Source: Rhodobacterales bacterium HKCCE3408 (GTDB taxonomy: Bacteria > Pseudomonadota > Alphaproteobacteria > Rhodobacterales > Rhodobacteraceae). Taken from it: a stretch of DNA of 64,000 nt. Every line of letters starts with the position of its first letter. Position 1 is the stretch's first letter. Below, one piece after another: positions 17,046 through 28,083 of this stretch. The notes beneath the pieces are model-generated. The model was given only the letters and a program-made list of their open reading frames with translations, did no database searches and was not told the origin of the DNA. The stretch is taken from assembly GCA_015689705.1 (NCBI GenBank), contig WVSN01000006.1, positions 1 to 64,000 of the forward strand, in the 5' to 3' direction. The translations under genes and the position numbers were made by a program.

Positions 17046-18134
17046 ATGACGCTTCGCCTGGAAAATGTATCGAAAATCGTGGGGTCGGAGACGCACATCC
17101 ATCCGACCGATATCGAACTCGAGAAAGGCACGATGAACGTGCTCCTGGGCCCTACGCTGTCAGGCAAGACCTCGCTGATGCGGCTGATGGCCGGACTGGA
17201 CCAGCCGTCGTCCGGGCGCGTGCATTGGGATGGCCGTGACGTGACCGGGATGCGGGTGCAGGACCGCAAGGTGGCGATGGTCTACCAGCAGTTCATCAAC
17301 TACCCGTCGATGTCGGTTTACGAGAACATCGCCTCACCGCTGCGCCTGCTCGGCGTCGACAAATCAGAGATCGACCGCCGCGTTAAGGAGACGGCCGCTC
17401 TGATGAAGCTGACGCCCATGCTGGACCGCAAGCCGCTGGAGCTTTCGGGCGGTCAGCAGCAACGGTGCGCCCTGGCGCGCGCGCTGGTGAAGAACGCGGG
17501 TCTCGTTCTCCTCGACGAGCCGCTGGCCAACCTCGACTACAAGCTGCGCGAGGAGTTGCGCGAGGAGATCCCGCGTATTTTCGAGGAGTCGGGCGCGATC
17601 TTCGTCTACGCCACGACCGAGCCGGAAGAAGCCCTCCTTCTCGGCGGCAAGACGGCGACGCTATGGGAAGGGCGTGTGACGCAGTTCGGTCCGACGACGT
17701 CGGTCTATCGCCGGCCCGTCGACGCGACGACGGCGCGGGTCTTCTCGGATCCGCCGATGAATTTCCTCGACATCGTGAAGTCCGGCAGCACGATCAGTTT
17801 TGGTGACGGCCAGTCCGCCCCGGCCGCCGGCGCGTTGTCCGGCCTTGCCGACGGCAGCTATCGCGCGGGCTTCCGACCAAACCATCTCGATCTCGAACCC
17901 CATGCGGGTGACACGCTCGAGTTCAATGCACGCCTTTCGGTCACCGAGATCACCGGGTCGGAAACCTTCATCCATCTCGACCATCACGGGGAACGGTGGG
18001 TCGGCCTTGTGCACGGCGTGCGCGACCTCAAACGGGGCGCACCGATCCAGGTCTATCTTGATCCGGCGCATGCCTACGTCTTTGGCGAGGACGGCGCCCT
18101 TGTGGCCGCCGCGTCGTCGGCGACCGGGGTCTAG
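17046..18134 (+). CDS. glpS: Glycerol ABC transporter ATP-binding protein GlpS
   Basis: 362 residues, MalK-like ATPase. Walker A GPTLSGKT (35-42), signature LSGGQQQR (133-140), Walker B LVLLDEPLANLD (about 150-161) and a C-terminal TOBE/MOP-like domain (about 235-350). The position in glpDSTPQUV matches the rhizobial glycerol transporter, in which GlpS and GlpT are the two ATPases. It carries the full consensus signature, unlike GlpT next door. RBS GAGGGGAAA precedes ATG 17046. Confidence 0.9.
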   Translation: MTLRLENVSKIVGSETHIHPTDIELEKGTMNVLLGPTLSGKTSLMRLMAGLDQPSSGRVHWDGRDVTGMRVQDRKVAMVYQQFINYPSMSVYENIASPLRLLGVDKSEIDRRVKETAALMKLTPMLDRKPLELSGGQQQRCALARALVKNAGLVLLDEPLANLDYKLREELREEIPRIFEESGAIFVYATTEPEEALLLGGKTATLWEGRVTQFGPTTSVYRRPVDATTARVFSDPPMNFLDIVKSGSTISFGDGQSAPAAGALSGLADGSYRAGFRPNHLDLEPHAGDTLEFNARLSVTEITGSETFIHLDHHGERWVGLVHGVRDLKRGAPIQVYLDPAHAYVFGEDGALVAAASSATGV

Positions 18135-18143
18135 GGAGGCAAC

Positions 18144-19228
18144 ATGGCAAAGATAACCCTCAGCGGGCTGGCCCACTCCTACCTCCCGGCGCCGAAGAGC
18201 GACGAAGACTTCGCGTTGAAGGAGCTGAACCACGTCTGGGACGACGGCCAGGCCTACGCGCTTCTCGGCTCGTCCGGGTGCGGCAAGTCCACGCTTCTGA
18301 ACATCATCTCGGGCCTTCTGATCCCTTCGCAGGGCCGCGTGCTCTTCAACGACCGCGACGTGACCGAAGCGCCGACGGCCGAACGCAACATCGCGCAGGT
18401 GTTCCAGTTCCCGGTCGTCTACGACACGATGACAGTCCGCCAGAACCTTGCATTCCCGCTGCAGAACCGGGGGGCGAATGCGAAGTACGTGGCCGAGCGG
18501 GTCAACCAGATCGCTCAGATGATCGGAATGGAGGCTGAGCTGGACCGCAAGGCCAGAGGCCTCACCGCCGATGCCAAGCAGAAGATCTCGCTCGGACGCG
18601 GCATGGTGCGCGAGGACGTCAACGCGCTGCTCTTCGACGAGCCGCTGACCGTGATCGACCCGCACATGAAATGGCAGCTTCGCACCCAACTCAAGGAGCT
18701 CCACCACGAGTTCGGCCACACGATGATCTACGTCACCCACGACCAGACCGAGGCGCTGACGTTCGCGGACAAGGTTGTCGTTATGTCGGAGGGACGTGTC
18801 GTCCAGATCGGCACTCCGCAGGACTTGTTCGAGCGGCCGGAACACACCTTCGTCGGTTATTTCATCGGCTCGCCCGGCATGAACCTGATCCCGGCTGACG
18901 TGCGCGGCTCGCGTGCGATTGTCGCGGGGTCCGAGGTCGCCCTTGGCCGGTCCTACGGCGAGCCGGACGGGAAAGTTGAGCTTGGCGTCCGGCCGGAATT
19001 TGTCCGCTTCGCGCCTGAAGGCGAGGGGCTGTCGGCGCGGATCAAGCGCGTCGAGGATGTCGGCCGGCACAAGATCGTGCGCCTCGAGTTTGGCGAGCAC
19101 GACATCAACGCAGTGATGAGCGAGGAAGAGGATCTGCCGTCCGGCTCGGCCTTCATTCGCTTCGATCCGGTCGGAATAAACATCTATTCGAACGACTGGC
19201 GTGTCCAGCCGCAGGGGGGGCAGGTCCA

Positions 19229-19232
<4 letters not shown>
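18144..19232 (+). CDS. glpT: Glycerol ABC transporter ATP-binding protein GlpT
   Basis: 362 residues. Walker A GSSGCGKS (42-49), Q-loop QVFQFPVVYDTMTV, Walker B VNALLFDEPLTVIDP and H-loop VTHDQTEAL are intact. The ABC signature, however, reads LTADAKQK (140-147) instead of LSGGQ, so the GlpS/GlpT heterodimer probably has one complete and one degenerate composite ATP site. C-terminal TOBE-like domain from about 240. Stop overlaps the glpP start by 4 nt. The symbol follows rhizobial naming and is not the E. coli G3P antiporter GlpT. Confidence 0.9.
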
Positions 19233-20958
<1,726 letters not shown>

Positions 20959-20976
20959 CAGGAAGGGAGAGGTAAC

Positions 20977-21252
20977 ATGCTCGACTGGATGGCATGGACG
21001 CCCGCGACAGCGATCTTCTTCGCAGTCATCGCGGGCTTGCTACTCGTCTTCACGATCCTCGCGATCAAGTTCCCGGAAACGCCGCGCGTCGGCGTGCTCC
21101 GGATCGAAACGACCCGTGGTGACCGCTTGTTCATCACGCTTCTTGGCTCGGCCTTCATCAATCTGATCTGGCTGGGCCTTGAGGTCGGACCGCAGCCATA
21201 TGCGCTGCTTGTCTGCCTGGTCTATGCCTTCGCGGTTTTCCGGTGGGTCTGA
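20977..21252 (+). CDS. glpU: Small membrane protein GlpU (DUF2160)
   Basis: 91 residues with two hydrophobic segments (about 8-27 and 45-85, the latter possibly two spans). DUF2160-type protein found in the same place in rhizobial glycerol ABC operons, where it is named glpU; its role is not established. GAAGGGAGAGG precedes ATG 20977. A stem-loop separates it from glpV. Confidence 0.85.
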   Translation: MLDWMAWTPATAIFFAVIAGLLLVFTILAIKFPETPRVGVLRIETTRGDRLFITLLGSAFINLIWLGLEVGPQPYALLVCLVYAFAVFRWV

Positions 21253-21269
21253 GGCCAGTTTCACGAAAG

Positions 21270-21303
21270 ATCCGGCCGCGTTTCATCGGACGGCCGGATG
21301 AAA
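21270..21303 (+). promoter_or_regulatory. Overlapping alternative stem-loops between glpU and glpV
   Basis: ATCCGGCCG (21270-21278) can pair with CGGCCGGAT (21291-21299). Alternatively TTTCATC (21281-21287) can pair with GATGAAA (21297-21303), so the two hairpins exclude each other. There is no T-tract. It sits just before the glpV ribosome site and could stabilise the glpV message or adjust its level relative to the membrane genes. Confidence 0.4.
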
Positions 21304-21331
21304 GAACGTTCAAAACCAAGGGAGGTGAATC

Positions 21332-23041
21332 ATGAACGTCACTTTGAGAGCCACGTCCGCAATGGCGCTGGCTATGGGGTTGCTATCGACCCCGGCCCTC
21401 GCCGACATGTCCGACGCGATCGCGTTCCTCGACGAGCATATCCAGCGTTCGGCCCTGTCCCGCGAGGAGCAGGAAGCGGAGATGCAGTGGTTCGTCGATG
21501 CCGCCGCGCCCTTCCAGGGCATGGAGATCAACGTCGTCTCCGAAACCATCGCGACCCATGAATACGAGGCCAACGTGCTGGCCCCGGCCTTCACCGCGAT
21601 CACCGGCATCCAGGTCACCCATGACCTGATCGGCGAGGGCGACGTTGTCGAGCGTCTGCAGACTCAGATGCAGACTGGCGAGAATATCTACGACGCATAC
21701 ATCAACGACTCGGACCTCATCGGCACCCACTGGCGTTACCAGCAGGCGCGCAACCTGACCGACTGGATGGCCGGCGAAGGCGCATCGGTAACCAACCCGA
21801 ACCTGAACCTCGACGACTTCATCGGGCTCAGCTTCACCACCGGCCCCGACGGGCTGCTTTACCAGCTTCCCGACCAGCAGTTCGCGAACCTCTACTGGTT
21901 CCGCTACGACTGGTTCACCGATCCCGAGATCATGGCGGACTTCCAGGAAGAGTACGGCTACGAGCTCGGTGTGCCGGTCAACTGGTCGGCCTACGAGGAC
22001 ATCGCGGAATTCTTCACCGGCCGCGAGATCGACGGACAGACGGTCTATGGCCACATGGACTACGGCCGCCGCGACCCGTCGCTTGGCTGGCGCTTCACCG
22101 ACGCGTGGATGTCGATGGCCGGCATGGGTGACGTGGGTGAGCCGAACGGCCTGCCGGTCGACGAATGGGGCATCCGCGTCAACGAGAACTCGCAGCCGGT
22201 CGGCTCGTGCGTCGCCCGCGGCGGTGCCACTAACAGCCCGGCGGCGGTCTACGCGATCGAGAGCTACACCAACTGGCTCAACAACTATGCTCCGCCCGCT
22301 GCGGCAGGCATGAACTTCTCCGAGGCCGGCCCGATCCCGGCTCAGGGCGCGATCGCGCAGCAGATGTTCTGGTACACCGCTTTCACCGCCGACATGGTCG
22401 GTGACGGGGCATCGGCGGTTCTCTACGAAGACGGAACCCCGCGCTGGCGCATGGCGCCGAGCCCGCACGGCGTCTACTGGCGGGAAGGCCAGAAGATTGG
22501 CTACCAGGACGCCGGTTCCTGGACGCTGATGGAGTCGACCCCGGTTGATCGGGCGCAGGCGGCCTGGCTCTACGCCCAGTTCGTCACCTCGATGACCGTG
22601 GACGTCGAGAAGTCCCATGCGGGTCTGACCTTCATCCGGGAGTCGACGATCAACCACGAGAGCTTCACCGAGCGCGCTCCGCAGCTCGGCGGTCTGGTGG
22701 AATTCTACCGGTCGCCGGCCCGGACACAGTGGTCGCCCACGGGCACCAACGTGCCGGACTATCCGCGCCTCGCTCAGCTCTGGTGGCAGAACATCGGTGA
22801 CGCGTCCTCGGGCCAGCTTTCCGCCCAGGAAGCGCTCGACAACCTCTGCCGCGAGCAGGAAGAGGTGCTGGAGCGTCTCGAGCGTGCCGGTGTGCAGGGC
22901 GATCTCGGCCCGGTCCTGAACGAAGAGCAGGATCCGGAATACTGGCTGAGCCAGCCGGGCGCGCCGCAGGCACGCCTGGAGAACGAGGACGAAGAGCCCA
23001 TCACCGTCAGCTATGACGAGCTGATCCAGTCCTGGCAGTGA
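21332..23041 (+). CDS. glpV: Glycerol ABC transporter substrate-binding protein GlpV
   Basis: 569 residues with a Sec signal peptide (residues 1-24, ending TPALA). Periplasmic extracellular solute-binding protein; at this length it matches the unusually large GlpV-type glycerol receptors rather than 400-residue sugar receptors. It has a strong ribosome site (AAGGGAGGTG) before ATG 21332, fitting the high demand for a binding protein. It ends the operon, and a strong hairpin terminator follows at 23082. Confidence 0.9.
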   Translation: MNVTLRATSAMALAMGLLSTPALADMSDAIAFLDEHIQRSALSREEQEAEMQWFVDAAAPFQGMEINVVSETIATHEYEANVLAPAFTAITGIQVTHDLIGEGDVVERLQTQMQTGENIYDAYINDSDLIGTHWRYQQARNLTDWMAGEGASVTNPNLNLDDFIGLSFTTGPDGLLYQLPDQQFANLYWFRYDWFTDPEIMADFQEEYGYELGVPVNWSAYEDIAEFFTGREIDGQTVYGHMDYGRRDPSLGWRFTDAWMSMAGMGDVGEPNGLPVDEWGIRVNENSQPVGSCVARGGATNSPAAVYAIESYTNWLNNYAPPAAAGMNFSEAGPIPAQGAIAQQMFWYTAFTADMVGDGASAVLYEDGTPRWRMAPSPHGVYWREGQKIGYQDAGSWTLMESTPVDRAQAAWLYAQFVTSMTVDVEKSHAGLTFIRESTINHESFTERAPQLGGLVEFYRSPARTQWSPTGTNVPDYPRLAQLWWQNIGDASSGQLSAQEALDNLCREQEEVLERLERAGVQGDLGPVLNEEQDPEYWLSQPGAPQARLENEDEEPITVSYDELIQSWQ

Positions 23042-23081
23042 TGCCGCAGCGATGATCGGAGGCTTGCTGTCTCCGACCCGG

Positions 23082-23108
23082 CCGGGGCCTTCGGGCCCCG
23101 GTCTCGTT
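23082..23108 (+). terminator. Intrinsic terminator after glpV
   Basis: CCGGGGCC-TTCG-GGCCCCGG, an 8 bp perfect stem with a UUCG tetraloop (23082-23101), followed by TCTCGTTT. It ends the glp operon before the alcohol dehydrogenase gene. Confidence 0.8.
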
Positions 23109-23125
23109 TGAGGGGATATTGATCC

Positions 23126-24259
23126 ATGATCGCCTTCACATTGCTCACACCCGGCAAGACGATCTTTGGTCCAGGATGCCGGAGCGAAGCCGCGAAAGAG
23201 GTGGCGGCACGGGGAAAACGCGCGCTGCTCGTCCGCGGACGCTCGGTAGCCTGGGTCGAGCGCCTGATCGGCGAGCTTCGGGATAGCGGCGTCACACTCC
23301 TCGAGACATTCTCCGGCGGTGAGCCGACTCTCGACCAGATCCGGGACGCCCTTCGCGCCGCTCGTGACTTCCGCCCTGATTGGGTGGTCGCCGTCGGCGG
23401 CGGAGCAACGATCGACATGGGAAAAGCGCTGTCCGCTCTCCTGAATTCGGACCACGACCCGCTCGCGCATCTCGAAGTCGTCGGGGACGGCATCCCCATT
23501 GGCCCGGACCCGCTGCCTTTCCTGGCCATGCCAACGACCTCCGGGACCGGAGCCGAAGCCACGAAGAACGCCGTCATCGCGATCCCCGAGCATTCCATCA
23601 AGGTCAGTCTGAGAGACGACCGCATGATCCCGGACGTTGCCATTGTGGACCCAGAGCTTACCCACGGCGCCCCGCAGACTCTGACGCTCGCGACCGGCCT
23701 CGACGCGATCACGCAGCTGATCGAGAGCTATCTCAGCATACGCGCCAATCCCGCGACCGATGCGATCTGCAGCAGCACGATTCCGGCCGCGACCGCCGCT
23801 CTAGTACGGCTCATGGAACGCGAGGATGCCGAGGCACGGCTCCAGCTGTCCCGTGCCAGCTATCTCAGCGGTGTCGCTCTCGCCAGCGCCGGGCTCGGCA
23901 TCGTCCATGGCCTGGCGGCGGTGATTGGCGGCATCGGCGGCGCGCACGGTGCTATCTGCGGTCGCCTTTTGCCTGCAGCTCTCGAGATAAATGCAAGAGT
24001 GGCCGCCAGCGGGGCAAACGACATGTCGCGTTTCGAACAGGTGGATCAGTGGCTTTCGGAGGGCCTGGATGCGCCGGATCAATCGGGAACGGCGGCACTG
24101 TCGGCATTCATCGACCGATACAACCTGGACCCCTTGCCGATCGGCCCGGACATGTTTCCGGCAGTGGCCCAAGCAGCTCTTAAGGCGTCGTCGACCCGCG
24201 CGAACCCGGTCCAACTGAACCAGTCGCAGATCGCCCAGATACTTTCGCTTTCGATGTGA
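23126..24259 (+). CDS. Iron-containing alcohol dehydrogenase family protein
   Basis: 377 residues. Dehydroquinate-synthase-like fold: N-terminal NAD-binding part with GGGATIDMGKAL (about 91-102) and a C-terminal helical metal domain. Of the four usual metal ligands, Asp193, His261 and His274 are present, but the second reads Gln197 (GLDAITQLIES rather than DALTH). A subgroup of the family with TQ at this place exists as I recall, so it need not be inactive. Placed 85 bp after glpV but behind a terminator. Possibly oxidises a C3 or other alcohol; unproven. Confidence 0.82.
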   Translation: MIAFTLLTPGKTIFGPGCRSEAAKEVAARGKRALLVRGRSVAWVERLIGELRDSGVTLLETFSGGEPTLDQIRDALRAARDFRPDWVVAVGGGATIDMGKALSALLNSDHDPLAHLEVVGDGIPIGPDPLPFLAMPTTSGTGAEATKNAVIAIPEHSIKVSLRDDRMIPDVAIVDPELTHGAPQTLTLATGLDAITQLIESYLSIRANPATDAICSSTIPAATAALVRLMEREDAEARLQLSRASYLSGVALASAGLGIVHGLAAVIGGIGGAHGAICGRLLPAALEINARVAASGANDMSRFEQVDQWLSEGLDAPDQSGTAALSAFIDRYNLDPLPIGPDMFPAVAQAALKASSTRANPVQLNQSQIAQILSLSM

Positions 24260-24613
24260 TCCCGCAGGATAGTCGAGCCAGCGCAGCGACGGACCCATGC
24301 GGACGTCGCCGATCGGCGGCGGATGGATTGCGAGTGATCGGCCCCTGTCGACAACCCGGATGACTCATCGCGATCCAAGGAGCCTTACTCGAGTTCGGAT
24401 CCACCGCTTGAATTGGACCATCCGGGAACGGCGCGAGCCTGGCATTTTTTGGTCAAACATTGCCGCGTCCAGCACGACTAGACCAACAGACTCCCTATTG
24501 CTAAAGGACCGGCAACCCGCATCTATGCCCGGTTGCATAATGCGCCAGGAGGCTCATTCTCAATCGCAATTGGCAGTGGCCTGTTTCGGCGATCCCCGAG
24601 AGGATTATCCACG
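24260..24613. other. Intergenic region without a recognised gene
   Basis: 354 bp between the alcohol dehydrogenase and DUF1003 genes. I see no protein-like frame, no clear terminator and no repeat. The segment 24445-24520 is AT-richer and probably carries the promoter of the next gene. Confidence 0.4.
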
Positions 24614-25312
24614 GTGACAGACGGTCCGGCATCTTCGGATCAACCCGATGAGCTCCAGCGGTGCGCGATTTGCGGACTTGAACGAGACCGCACGGTTTCC
24701 CTGTCGTCGGTCAGGCCTTCGATCGCTGCGCTTGTCCGGCAGGCGCACCCAGATATTCCGCCGGGCGCCAGGATCTGTCGTGTCGATCTCACCCGCTACC
24801 GTCGGCAATATCTCGAGAACCTGCTCAAGGACGAGCGAGGTCGTCTGAGTGAACTGGACCGCGAAGTCGTCGAGAGTCTCGAGACGGGCCAGCCGCTCTC
24901 TGCGACCGCCAGGTTAGCTCCAAACGCAACGTTCGGCGAAGCCATGGCGGACAGGATCGCAAGCTTCGGCGGCTCCTGGACCTTTCTGCTCGGCTTCCTC
25001 GCGACCGTCGTTGCATGGATGGCCCTCAATCTCATCGGAATCCTTGGAGGCGGCTTCGATCCCTATCCGTTCATCTTGCTCAATCTTGTCCTGTCATGCC
25101 TCGCCGCGGTTCAGGCACCGGTCATCATGATGAGTCAGCGTCGACAGGAAGCCAAAGACAGGCAAAGGGCGGAGAACGATTACCAGGTCAACCTGAAGGC
25201 GGAGTTGGAAATTCGCGCGCTGCACGAGAAGCTGGACCAACAATGGGATCAACTGGTGCGCATCCAGCAAGCGCAGATCGACCTCATGGAAGACGCGCTG
25301 GATCAGGGTTGA
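24614..25312 (+). CDS. DUF1003 membrane protein
   Basis: 232 residues from GTG 24614 (GAGAGGA about 9 nt upstream). An N-terminal soluble part with a CAICG pair is followed by two membrane helices (about 120-142 and 150-172, AFLLGFLATVVAWMALNLIG-like and PYPFILLNLVLSCLAAVQ-like). The charged helical tail carries MMSQRRQEAKDRQRAENDY, the hallmark of DUF1003. Function unknown; located in the inner membrane. It converges on the LacI gene, with a TGGATGC/GCATCCA inverted repeat (25332-25357) in the gap. Confidence 0.85.
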   Translation: MTDGPASSDQPDELQRCAICGLERDRTVSLSSVRPSIAALVRQAHPDIPPGARICRVDLTRYRRQYLENLLKDERGRLSELDREVVESLETGQPLSATARLAPNATFGEAMADRIASFGGSWTFLLGFLATVVAWMALNLIGILGGGFDPYPFILLNLVLSCLAAVQAPVIMMSQRRQEAKDRQRAENDYQVNLKAELEIRALHEKLDQQWDQLVRIQQAQIDLMEDALDQG

Positions 25313-25430
25313 ACGTCCACATTCCCGATGATGGATGCCCGCATTCAATTGCATCCAATGGAGGCGCACTTCTCGCGCGACCGCGGCGATGCTGCAAATC
25401 ACCGTCCGGAACCTCACGTTGCGGACGAAG

Positions 25431-26465
25431 TCATGCTCCCGTACTTCGCGGCACATTCTCTCGGATGATGAGCCGCGGTTCGATGTAATGCACAGGTAGG
25501 AACCGGCTGCCCACGGCGATCGAGCCGAGAAGTCGGATCACTGATTGTTCGGCAACGAGCTGAGCATTCTGGTCGATAACGATGTCGATCACTCCATCCA
25601 CGAGATACCTGCGCAGGTCATCGGACAAATCGTGCATGATCGACATCGGCCGTTCGTGCTTTGGAATGGCAGCGAGGGCCTGCGCAATCCCGATGCGCCC
25701 GCCGCCCATGCAATAGAGTCCGACAAGGTCGCGGCGCCGCTCAAGCAGGGCGGCCGCCTCGCGTTCCGCGACGCGATTGTCCGATCGGGTGTCGATCGTT
25801 GGAAGAAGCTCGAGCTGCGGGAACTCCGGCTCGACGACCGACCGGAACCCAAGCTCACGTTCGCGCTGGCCATGGAACCCCTGGGTCCCGACGAACAGGG
25901 CGACCGCGCCGGCCTGGCGCCCGTTGAAGCGGCCCATCAACTGGCCCGCCGTGCGGCCAGCGATACGGTCGTCTATCCCGACATACGTGGCCCGGGGGCT
26001 GGACAGAAGGTCGGAGGCCATCGTCACGACCTTCACGTCGGCCTCCACGAGATCCTGGACGGCCTGCCGTGTCACCGGATGATCCACGGAAACGAGCCCG
26101 ACACCGTCCGCATCGCCGGACAGCTTCCCGAGCGCCTCCAGCAAGGTTTCGGGAGACAGGTCGGCCAGGTCATGGACCCTCAGCGAGGAGACGAGCGGCA
26201 GCGTCGAGGCGAAGCTTTCGATCCGGTCGGCGAGATCGGACAGGAAGCTCTGGAGATGCCGGGGGATGAAGAATTCGAGCCGCATCGGGCGCGCGGGCAG
26301 GACGACCTGCCCTTCGCTTGGCAGATAGCCGAGTTGATAGGCCGCGTTCATCACGCGTTGACGGCTCGTCCCGCTCGCACCCGGACGCCGGTTCAGGACA
26401 CGATCGACCGTCGCGGTGGACACTCCGGCGAGCCTTGCGACATCGGTGATCGTGGCGCGTGCCAT
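25431..26465 (-). CDS. LacI-family transcriptional regulator
   Basis: 344 residues. LacI helix-turn-helix at the N-terminus (TITDVARLAGVSTATVDRVL, about 4-23) and a periplasmic-binding-protein-like effector domain (about 65-335) typical of sugar or polyol sensing. Divergent from the oxygenase/dehydrogenase operon starting at 26695, with an inverted repeat at 26504-26518 between them, so it is the probable repressor of that operon. The inducer is probably a carbohydrate or cyclitol-like compound by family analogy. Confidence 0.9.
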   Translation of the reverse strand: MARATITDVARLAGVSTATVDRVLNRRPGASGTSRQRVMNAAYQLGYLPSEGQVVLPARPMRLEFFIPRHLQSFLSDLADRIESFASTLPLVSSLRVHDLADLSPETLLEALGKLSGDADGVGLVSVDHPVTRQAVQDLVEADVKVVTMASDLLSSPRATYVGIDDRIAGRTAGQLMGRFNGRQAGAVALFVGTQGFHGQRERELGFRSVVEPEFPQLELLPTIDTRSDNRVAEREAAALLERRRDLVGLYCMGGGRIGIAQALAAIPKHERPMSIMHDLSDDLRRYLVDGVIDIVIDQNAQLVAEQSVIRLLGSIAVGSRFLPVHYIEPRLIIRENVPRSTGA

Positions 26466-26503
26466 TGGCGTCCTCCCTGGCGCGAGATTGGGCCTTCATC
26501 GCG

Positions 26504-26518
26504 AAACCGGTCAACCGG
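26504..26518. promoter_or_regulatory. Putative LacI-family operator
   Basis: AAACCGGTCAACCGG contains the inverted repeat CCGGT-CA-ACCGG with a CCGG core common in LacI-family operators. It is 39 bp upstream of the LacI start. Further right lie GATGG/CCATC (26523-26537) and a TCTGATGT direct repeat (26552-26559, 26562-26569), which may belong to the operon promoter. Confidence 0.35.
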
Positions 26519-26694
26519 AGATGATGGGTTTTCCATCAAATCCGAGAGCGTTCTGATGTGATCTGATGTCTTTGCGCTTTGCCCTCCACAGGCAAGTCAG
26601 GCAGCCTGTGATCAGTGAGAGTGCCAGGGTCGAACCCCGATCCTGCGCGGCACGATGCTGAAGGAAAGACCTGCATGTCGGGTCTGGAGGAGAC

Positions 26695-27771
26695 ATGACG
26701 GCCACGGCCGATCCGCATATCCGCGATTACGCGCTCGACGGCGCGGGAGCCGATCGGGCCAGGGCTCTGGGGCTGGCAAATGCGGACTGGTACCGGACCG
26801 AGGTGCCGCGCAAGGTGCTGAAGGAGCTGATACAGCGCCGGGACGGCCCGGCGCTGAGGGACACCGCGCTCTGGTTCGCGCTCCTTGTCGCCACAGCGGC
26901 GGGCGGGATCGCACTGTGGGGCAGCTGGTGGGCGCTGCCCTTCTGGCTCGCCTACGGCGTCCTCTACGGCTCGGTCTGCGATTCCCGCTGGCACGAATGC
27001 GGGCATGGAACGGCCTTCAAGACACAGTGGATGAACGATGTCGTCTACCAGATCGCCTCGTTCATGGTGGTGCGCAATCCGGTAACCTGGCGCTGGTCCC
27101 ACGCCCGGCATCACACCGACACGATCATCGTCGGCCGCGATCCGGAGATCGCCTGCAAGCGTCCGCCGGACCTGCTGCGTCTCGTCGCCAATGCCGCCGG
27201 GCTTTTCGACATGGTCGAGTCGATGCGGGCGCTTGTCCTGAACGCGACCGGACGGCTGTCGCCGGCAGAGAAGGATTTCATACCCGAAAGCCAATGGGCC
27301 AAAGCCATCGCCGTAGCGCGGATTCACATCGCGATCTATGCCGCGACAATCGTCGCAGCAGTCGGTCTCCAGAGCTGGATTCCCGTCCTCCTGATCGGCG
27401 GCCCGCGCCTGTATGGCTGCTGGCACATGCTGATGACGGGGCTGATCCAGCATTGCGGCCTTGCGGAGGACGTGACCGATCACCGGCTGAACAGCCGCAC
27501 GGTCTACATGAATCCGGTCAGCCGCTGGATCTACTGGAACATGAACTACCACGTGGAACATCACATGTTCCCGATGGTGCCCTTCCACGCACTGCCGCGC
27601 CTGCACGAAGTTCTCAAACCCGACCTGCCGCCGGCCAACAGTTCGATTCTCGATGCCTACCGAGAAGCGATCCCGGCACTGCTGCGCCAGTCGCGGGAAC
27701 CCGATTACTACGTCCGGAAGCCGCTGCCGGCGACCGCGACACCCTACAAGGAGGAGGTTGCACATGTCTGA
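26695..27771 (+). CDS. Membrane fatty-acid-desaturase-type diiron oxygenase (MocD-like)
   Basis: 358 residues. Three histidine boxes bind two irons: HECGH (100-104), HARHH (136-140) and HVEHH (286-290). Hydrophobic pairs around 58-98 and 200-245 give the usual membrane topology. It is immediately followed (8 nt overlap) by a Rieske ferredoxin, the likely electron donor. Among desaturase-like enzymes coupled to Rieske ferredoxins, MocD of rhizopine catabolism is the closest precedent; hydroxylation or O-demethylation of a sugar-like substrate is inferred, not shown. GGAGGAGAC precedes ATG 26695. Confidence 0.8.
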   Translation: MTATADPHIRDYALDGAGADRARALGLANADWYRTEVPRKVLKELIQRRDGPALRDTALWFALLVATAAGGIALWGSWWALPFWLAYGVLYGSVCDSRWHECGHGTAFKTQWMNDVVYQIASFMVVRNPVTWRWSHARHHTDTIIVGRDPEIACKRPPDLLRLVANAAGLFDMVESMRALVLNATGRLSPAEKDFIPESQWAKAIAVARIHIAIYAATIVAAVGLQSWIPVLLIGGPRLYGCWHMLMTGLIQHCGLAEDVTDHRLNSRTVYMNPVSRWIYWNMNYHVEHHMFPMVPFHALPRLHEVLKPDLPPANSSILDAYREAIPALLRQSREPDYYVRKPLPATATPYKEEVAHV

Positions 27772-28075
27772 CTGGGTGGACGTCTGCGATCTGGACGAGG
27801 TGGAACCGGAGGACGTGATCCGCTTTGACCACGGCGACCGGACCTTCGCCGTCTACCGGGCCGAGGACGGAACGCCCTTCGCGACCGACGGGCTTTGCAC
27901 GCACGAACAGGTTCACCTCGCAGACGGGCTCGTTCTCGACGGCGAGATCGAATGCCCCAAGCACAACGGACGGTTCGATTTCCGCACCGGCGCCGCCCTC
28001 CGCTCGCCCGCCTGCGACGCGCTCGCCACCTATCCGGCCCGCATCCGCGATGGGCGGATCGAGATCGAGATCTGA
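27764..28075 (+). CDS. Rieske-type [2Fe-2S] ferredoxin (MocE-like)
   Basis: 103 residues. Cluster ligands Cys45-Thr-His47 and Cys64-Pro-Lys-His67 are intact, with the spacing of small biphenyl-dioxygenase-type Rieske ferredoxins. Start at ATG 27764 after AAGGAGGAGG, inside the end of the desaturase gene, indicates translational coupling and a shared function as electron donor. No dedicated ferredoxin reductase is in the operon, so a reductase from elsewhere must supply electrons. Confidence 0.9.
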   Translation: MSDWVDVCDLDEVEPEDVIRFDHGDRTFAVYRAEDGTPFATDGLCTHEQVHLADGLVLDGEIECPKHNGRFDFRTGAALRSPACDALATYPARIRDGRIEIEI

Positions 28076-28083
28076 GGCGGGTG

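Noticed and set aside
21383-23665. 760-residue minus-strand frame across glpV and the alcohol dehydrogenase
   Set aside because: Antisense to two clear genes; an artefact of high GC codon use.
26610-26660. tRNA T-arm-like stretch (GGGTCGAACCC)
   Set aside because: Only a short hairpin; no acceptor, D-arm or anticodon arm can be built around it.
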